From NCBI RefSeq assembly GCF_029168945.1, contig NC_083602.1:67476600-67540599 (forward strand): a stretch of 64,000 nt of DNA. The letters run 5' to 3'. The notes under the pieces were generated by a model. It saw only the letters and a list, made by a program, of their open reading frames with translations. It had not been told where the DNA came from and ran no database searches. This stretch comes from Cannabis sativa (Eukaryota; Streptophyta; Magnoliopsida; Rosales; Cannabaceae). Position 1 is the first letter of the stretch. Each line of letters opens with the position of its first letter. Shown here one piece after another: positions 59,700 through 64,000 of this stretch. Position numbers and translations under genes: made by a program.

Positions 59700-60015
59700 T
59701 ACTAGTACCCATGTAATCAACAACCCCAGCGAGTTAAGCACCAATACCACACTTACGCACTTATTGCCTTAAACCCTAACTCATCTATTTACCTCATACA
59801 TATTTACATAAACAAATAGCATTTATAGCATGGCATCACATAACACATACATACTCTAGATGCTTGCATACTGCTTAAAATGGAAAGCGGTAAACAGATG
59901 ATCACACATACAGTCAAGTATTTACTCTCAATACTTACTGCACCATGAGTCGAGCCTATCTCTGACGACGAATGTACATGTTCGGCCGCTCTACAGGAAG
60001 TTTAAAAACCTTGGA
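59700..60015 (-). other. Leader between PBS and gag of the Gypsy element
   Basis: Untranslated leader on the minus strand. No structure or gene recognised. Confidence 0.6.
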
Positions 60016-60027
60016 GCTCTGATACCA
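60016..60027 (-). other. Primer-binding site of the Gypsy element
   Basis: The minus strand reads TGGTATCAGAGC (initiator tRNA-Met), three bases from the LTR edge at 60031. It fixes the minus orientation. Confidence 0.92.
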
Positions 60028-60030
60028 AAT

Positions 60031-62451
60031 TGTAACGCCCTAAATAATTAGGCACGCTACCCAAAATACTTATGAAGCCCTAATCCCCTAACCGGGATTA
60101 CTAATTAAAATAGCGCAGAATTTAAACTTTTATATTAAATAGACTGTAAATAAACTTGTAATATATTTAAACTTTTCAAAATAGTTGGGATCCCAAAAAT
60201 ATTTACAAACTTATTACAAGTTCTTTCTTACTAGCCGACCTAAGTGGCAAAACAGAATACAAAAGTCAACACTGTTAGACCCATAACCCGCTTGGTCTGA
60301 AGTGGCATGAACATGTACATTCTTCGCCACCTCCCGAAACTCATGGCCGATCGGCTAATGCCTTACCCTTTCCCCGCACAGTAGAGCACCCGTGAGCCAA
60401 GCCCAGCAAGACAGTATAAATCATAATAAATATATTATGCTCATTCACATATGTCTGTATAGCACAGACCTGAATATTATTTCATCATGCCCATTTATGT
60501 CTACGTGGCGTAGACCTATGTGTTGCGCTCACACATCTAATTAAATCTACGTGACATAGACCCACGTGTTACTCTCACACGTCTAAATACATTAAGGCCT
60601 TAGAAGTGGTTCATCTCGGTTATGAGTACCGAGTCCAACCTGATTATGCCTTGAGCACATAATCCTTAAATCTCATTTCAATTAACATGGCATGGCATTT
60701 ATACACATATATCACTAGGGTAATAACCCTAGGCTATTAGACCGTTCCTATTAGGGTAATAACCCTAATCCCGGTTACTTAACATTCATGCATATCATTC
60801 TCAACATAAGCGCCACTGCGCATACTCTACGTGCTAATCACTGTCTTACCTGTTGTCCCGCAATAGTAGAGATTCCAAATCCCCGGGTGCTCCTGACCAG
60901 GTGCCGGTAATCCTAGTCACACACAATCCGGGATTTTCACAAATAGGGTAAACCCCTGATTTCACATTCATAAAATAAATTCATGGCATTTCAAATACAG
61001 ATAATCACATAGAGCTCGAAAAGAGCTTTCCAACGGTATAAAGAACGTCCCAAACGGAGTCCCGAGTCAAAAGTTATGGCCAAAACAAATTTCAGCATTT
61101 CCCGATGAACTCCAACCGGAATTCCGGATGAACCAACCGGAATTCCGGTTGTCTGGGCAGAGAACACGAAATTTCTCAATCTTTAAACCCCCAAAACTCA
61201 CTCAAATCATCCCCAAACATTCCCAAACTTTCCAGAGCATCAATATATGTCATAATAAACATATTCCACAACTTAAACACAACAATTGCACTAAAAATCA
61301 AAAAGTGCCATTAAAGCACCAAGCTTGAGTTCCATGAACTCAAGCTTGCTTTTCACATCCAAAATCACAATTAATCCACTTACAGCAGCTAGCAAATATT
61401 ATAGGGTCTAAAACACATAATTATACATCAACATCCAACAATAAACCCCAAAAATCAGATTGCACAACAATCATTAAATCCCCAATTTCATGTTGAAGAG
61501 CTAGAACTTACAAGTTAGCTCCAAACTAAAATTCTCAGCAATCAAACCACACATACAACTAGAATTAAACATGGAGAACACCCTAGAATTCATCCAATTC
61601 TCATCTAAATAAAAATTCAAAGGATTCAAGTAATAGCATGCTCAAATTAACAAGAAATCACTATCATGCATCTCAAGAACAACTCCAACTATTTCATGCT
61701 TTAAACATTAAAAAATACAGCAGCCATTTTATTAAAATTTAGCTAGAAACTACCTCAATTCAAATCCAAGCTAAGCTCAACAATCTTCAAAGTATCAAGC
61801 TCCAAAGGTAGCACCAAATAAAGCTAATTTCCCACAAGAAAATCAAAGTTTGGAAAAAAAAATAGATTTAGGGATAGAGAGAAAAAGGGGTCGGCTGAAG
61901 CAAAGAGTGAAGTAAACAATATTTAATTTCCTTTTTCTTTTCTTTAAAATTCAACCCTTTTATCAAAAATATCATAAAGGTCAAAATGACCATTTTGCCC
62001 TTAGGGCTATAAAGCATGCACACACATACACAAGGGTATTCTAGTAAATTCATACTCAATAATTTTCAAATAAAAATTCAGATTATCACCCATAAATTAT
62101 AATGCCAAATAAATTAATCCAATTTACATTTCGGGCCCGAACCCAGTTCGGCCCGAAATACCCGGTTGTGACTATACCGCGCCAACCTGTCAGAACACAC
62201 CTGAAAAGACAACACAGGTATACTATATAATAATATAGTTCTATTAAGCACGTAATTAATTTAATCTCAACAATTTACCCTTCTCGGGTCATAATTACCA
62301 AAATGCCCCTGGCTCACCAACGGGGTCTTTAATATATTAAAATTCATATAAAATCACATATATTAAATTATATAATAATATAATTTCCTCAATTATACAT
62401 AATTATCTAGTTAGGGTTTTGCTAATCCATTTCTTAATTCCGGGTATTACA
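60031..62451 (-). repeat. 5' LTR of the Gypsy element
   Basis: 2421 bp and nearly the same as 52664-55079. It keeps two CCGGAATTCCGG palindromes (61112-61127 and 61134-61151) where the other LTR has lost half of the first. The CTAGGGT/ACCCTAG hairpin is at 60715-60732 and the GTCTACG/CGTAGAC hairpin at 60499-60515. One other stem (TCTACG/CATAGA) has a mismatch here. Confidence 0.93.
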
Positions 62452-62456
62452 TTAGA

Positions 62457-63775
62457 CATAACACATTTCATCATAATTGAATCCCTGAAGTGATTCGTTA
62501 CAGGTACCTATAAATGATAAACATATTTGAAAATATGTAATTTAAAGAGATCTCTATAAGTTATGTCAATATGAGAGGAAATTATCATTTATTGAAATTT
62601 TTGTCGACAATAAATATTGAATGTGTGCATATGCAATAAACTAACATGAGATAGCAAGGATCATGGTATTAGATTTGTCGAGAATCATCGACATATATTT
62701 TGTTTTTGGCCAAAATATTATGACGCAATCCAGGCAAATTTACTCACATAAAGTGAAGTAAGACCTGTAGGGTGTGCAAATAAATATTTCTAATGAGAAA
62801 TTTGCATATATGTATTTGTACATAATGAATTGTTGTACAAAGTTTGCATAGACATGAGATTGATTGAAGTAAGGCTTAAATATTGAGAAAATATAATCAT
62901 GATTTGATTATAGCCTGGAATATATTTTATGAGGATTTATAAGCGTCACATAAATGTTGCAACAAAAGATTATTTATTTGGAGCTCCTAATATAGTGAGA
63001 ATTTGAAATAAGCCTTATCTAAAAATTCTAGAAGAATTTAATACATGTCTTAAGTGATATAAATTCTAAGTCGCGCGCACTATATGACAAAGATCTTTGT
63101 ATGAAATAAAGACATGTAAGTAAATTATTGTTTGAAAAATACGTATGGTTGTCTATGCAGTATAAATACGTAAATTATACATTGTGATAGACTCTTGAAG
63201 AGTTTTTGATTAATTGCAAAACAAACTTTTAGTTCTTTTGTATATCGAGAAATATTAAATGTATAAAGTTTGTTCATTAGTATTGAAGTCCTGAAGTACT
63301 TCATATGTATCAAGAATTATAGATATATGATCATTTGATATGGAAATTAAGATCATACAACAAGATGGAACAAATATATAGTTTTGGAGTACCATCATTG
63401 TCACAAATGAAAATTTATATTATCATTAATGTGTTATGTTCATATCTACTTGAAATGTTAAATTTTAGTATGAACAAGATTGTATATACACATGAATGAT
63501 ACAATTAGTTGGATAAAGACTAATGTTCAACGAACCCCTCATCTATAATTTAGAAGTCCATAGATACTCTGTAAGAGTTATAGAAAATATATGATCAAAG
63601 ATTATATATGGTGATATTTTAAAAGTGATAACAATAATCTTATGAGATCTATTATCACCAAACGAATTATGGATCATATGTGCATGAGGGGGAGACATAT
63701 TCATGTTGCACTCTTTTTCCCTTAGCTCAGGTTTTGTCCCACTGGGTTTTCCTGGCAAGGTTTTAACGAGGAAAC
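62457..63775 (+). mobile_element. Decayed, hairpin-rich internal region, right part
   Basis: Continues the element interrupted at 52663. It has the same AT-rich, stop-filled character and many small inverted repeats: GAATC/GATTC around CCTGAAGT (62479-62496), TGAAGT/ACTTCA around CCTGAAGT (63284-63303), ACTC/GAGT around TTGAA (63191-63203), and a perfect 14-bp ACAAAGATCTTTGT near 63089. At about 63684-63770 is GAGGGGGAGA followed by a TTTTGTCCCACTGGGTTTTC block that I know from the 3' region of plant Copia elements. Confidence 0.6.
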
Positions 63776-64000
63776 TTTAAATCATGTTAACATACTTGCA
63801 TTTTATGAAGCAAGTAGAAAATGTGTGTGAGTGAGATCATTGACATAGCATATTCGGGAAACATATGGATTGCACTCAATAAAGAAGTATCAACCTAAGC
63901 AATTCTCTATGGATAATATTGCTTGCATCGCTCAACTAAAAGGATGGTACATTGAAGGAGATAGAGTTAGAACACATTTCACGAAATTCTTCTTTATACG
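63776..64000 (+). pseudogene. Copia RNase H fragment, cut by the window edge
   Basis: One frame reads like the Copia RNase H end: NHVNILAFYEAS, then HIRETYGL and DNIACIAQLKG (from 63912), broken by stops (TGA and TAG at about 63828 and 63846) where the family has Trp and Gln. It lies downstream of the polypurine-like block instead of upstream, so the element is rearranged or two copies are joined. Confidence 0.65.

Larger units (their letters stand above)
52664..62451 (-). mobile_element. Full-length Gypsy retrotransposon, 9788 bp, minus strand
   Basis: Two LTRs of about 2.4 kb are flanked by the 5-bp duplication TTAGA (52659-52663 and 62452-62456). The order on the minus strand is LTR, PBS, gag, protease, RT, RNase H, integrase, polypurine tract, LTR, which is the Gypsy order. 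Integrase and downstream sequence resemble the Tekay/Del chromovirus group, although no clear chromodomain remains. The LTRs differ at roughly 25 positions by eye, so the insertion is fairly young even though the coding region is broken. Confidence 0.92.

Overview
This is a 64-kb piece of nuclear DNA from a flowering plant, most likely a eudicot. It is AT-rich. Two intron-containing host genes sit in a dense, nested field of transposable elements. The plant assignment rests on a PMEI-PME pectinesterase with plant processing motifs, plant-type LINEs with a C-terminal RNase H domain, Sirevirus-like and Gypsy LTR elements primed by initiator tRNA-Met, and hAT, CACTA, Helitron and probable Mutator-like DNA elements. 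Species cannot be read from the sequence; a Rosales genome such as Cannabaceae is only a guess.

Host genes. (1) 4178-6274 (+) is a two-exon pectin methylesterase with an N-terminal inhibitor domain, 581 aa, apparently intact. (2) 17018-19552 (+) is a six-exon gene for a 190-aa Ser/Lys/Arg-rich, probably nuclear protein. Its later exons are too short for ORF callers; I rebuilt it from splice sites that keep one frame to the stop.

Layout. 1-2329: leader, primer-binding site and 1.9-kb LTR of a minus-strand LTR element leaving the left edge. 2338-3068: LINE 3' end. 3069-6759: pectinesterase and flanks. 6760-8465: a degenerate C-rich array carrying a 533-bp hAT element with a perfect 8-bp target duplication, then an LTR fragment broken by a CACTA terminus. 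10.5-16.8 kb: an almost intact LINE whose tail ends about 215 bp upstream of the second gene. 17.0-19.9 kb: the SR-like gene. 19.9-21.8 kb: a minus-strand LINE remnant. 21.8-28.0 kb: LTR fragments of three families and a Tat/Retand-like element with an antisense extra gene. 29.2-36.8 kb: a tandem duplication whose second copy is split by a Helitron and by a probable MULE containing a 3 x 0.56-kb tandem repeat. 36.8-49.1 kb: a decayed LINE split by a full-length Sirevirus-like Copia element (37779-48026, TSD GAACT) with an extra ORF after pol. 49.2-64.0 kb: a decayed LTR element split by a full-length Gypsy element (52664-62451, TSD TTAGA).

The most unusual signal is in the last element (49993-52663 and 62457-63600). 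It has many small inverted repeats whose arms differ from site to site while a CTGAA-like five-base loop, closed by C and G, recurs. Of 15 CTGAA occurrences I found there, 13 are flanked by complementary arms. Related hairpin repeats, some with paired base changes, occur in the Gypsy LTR (53086-53401) and in the Copia leader (38436-38535). These may be structured RNA signals and are the main candidates for something undescribed.

I saw no tRNA or rRNA gene and no CRISPR array.
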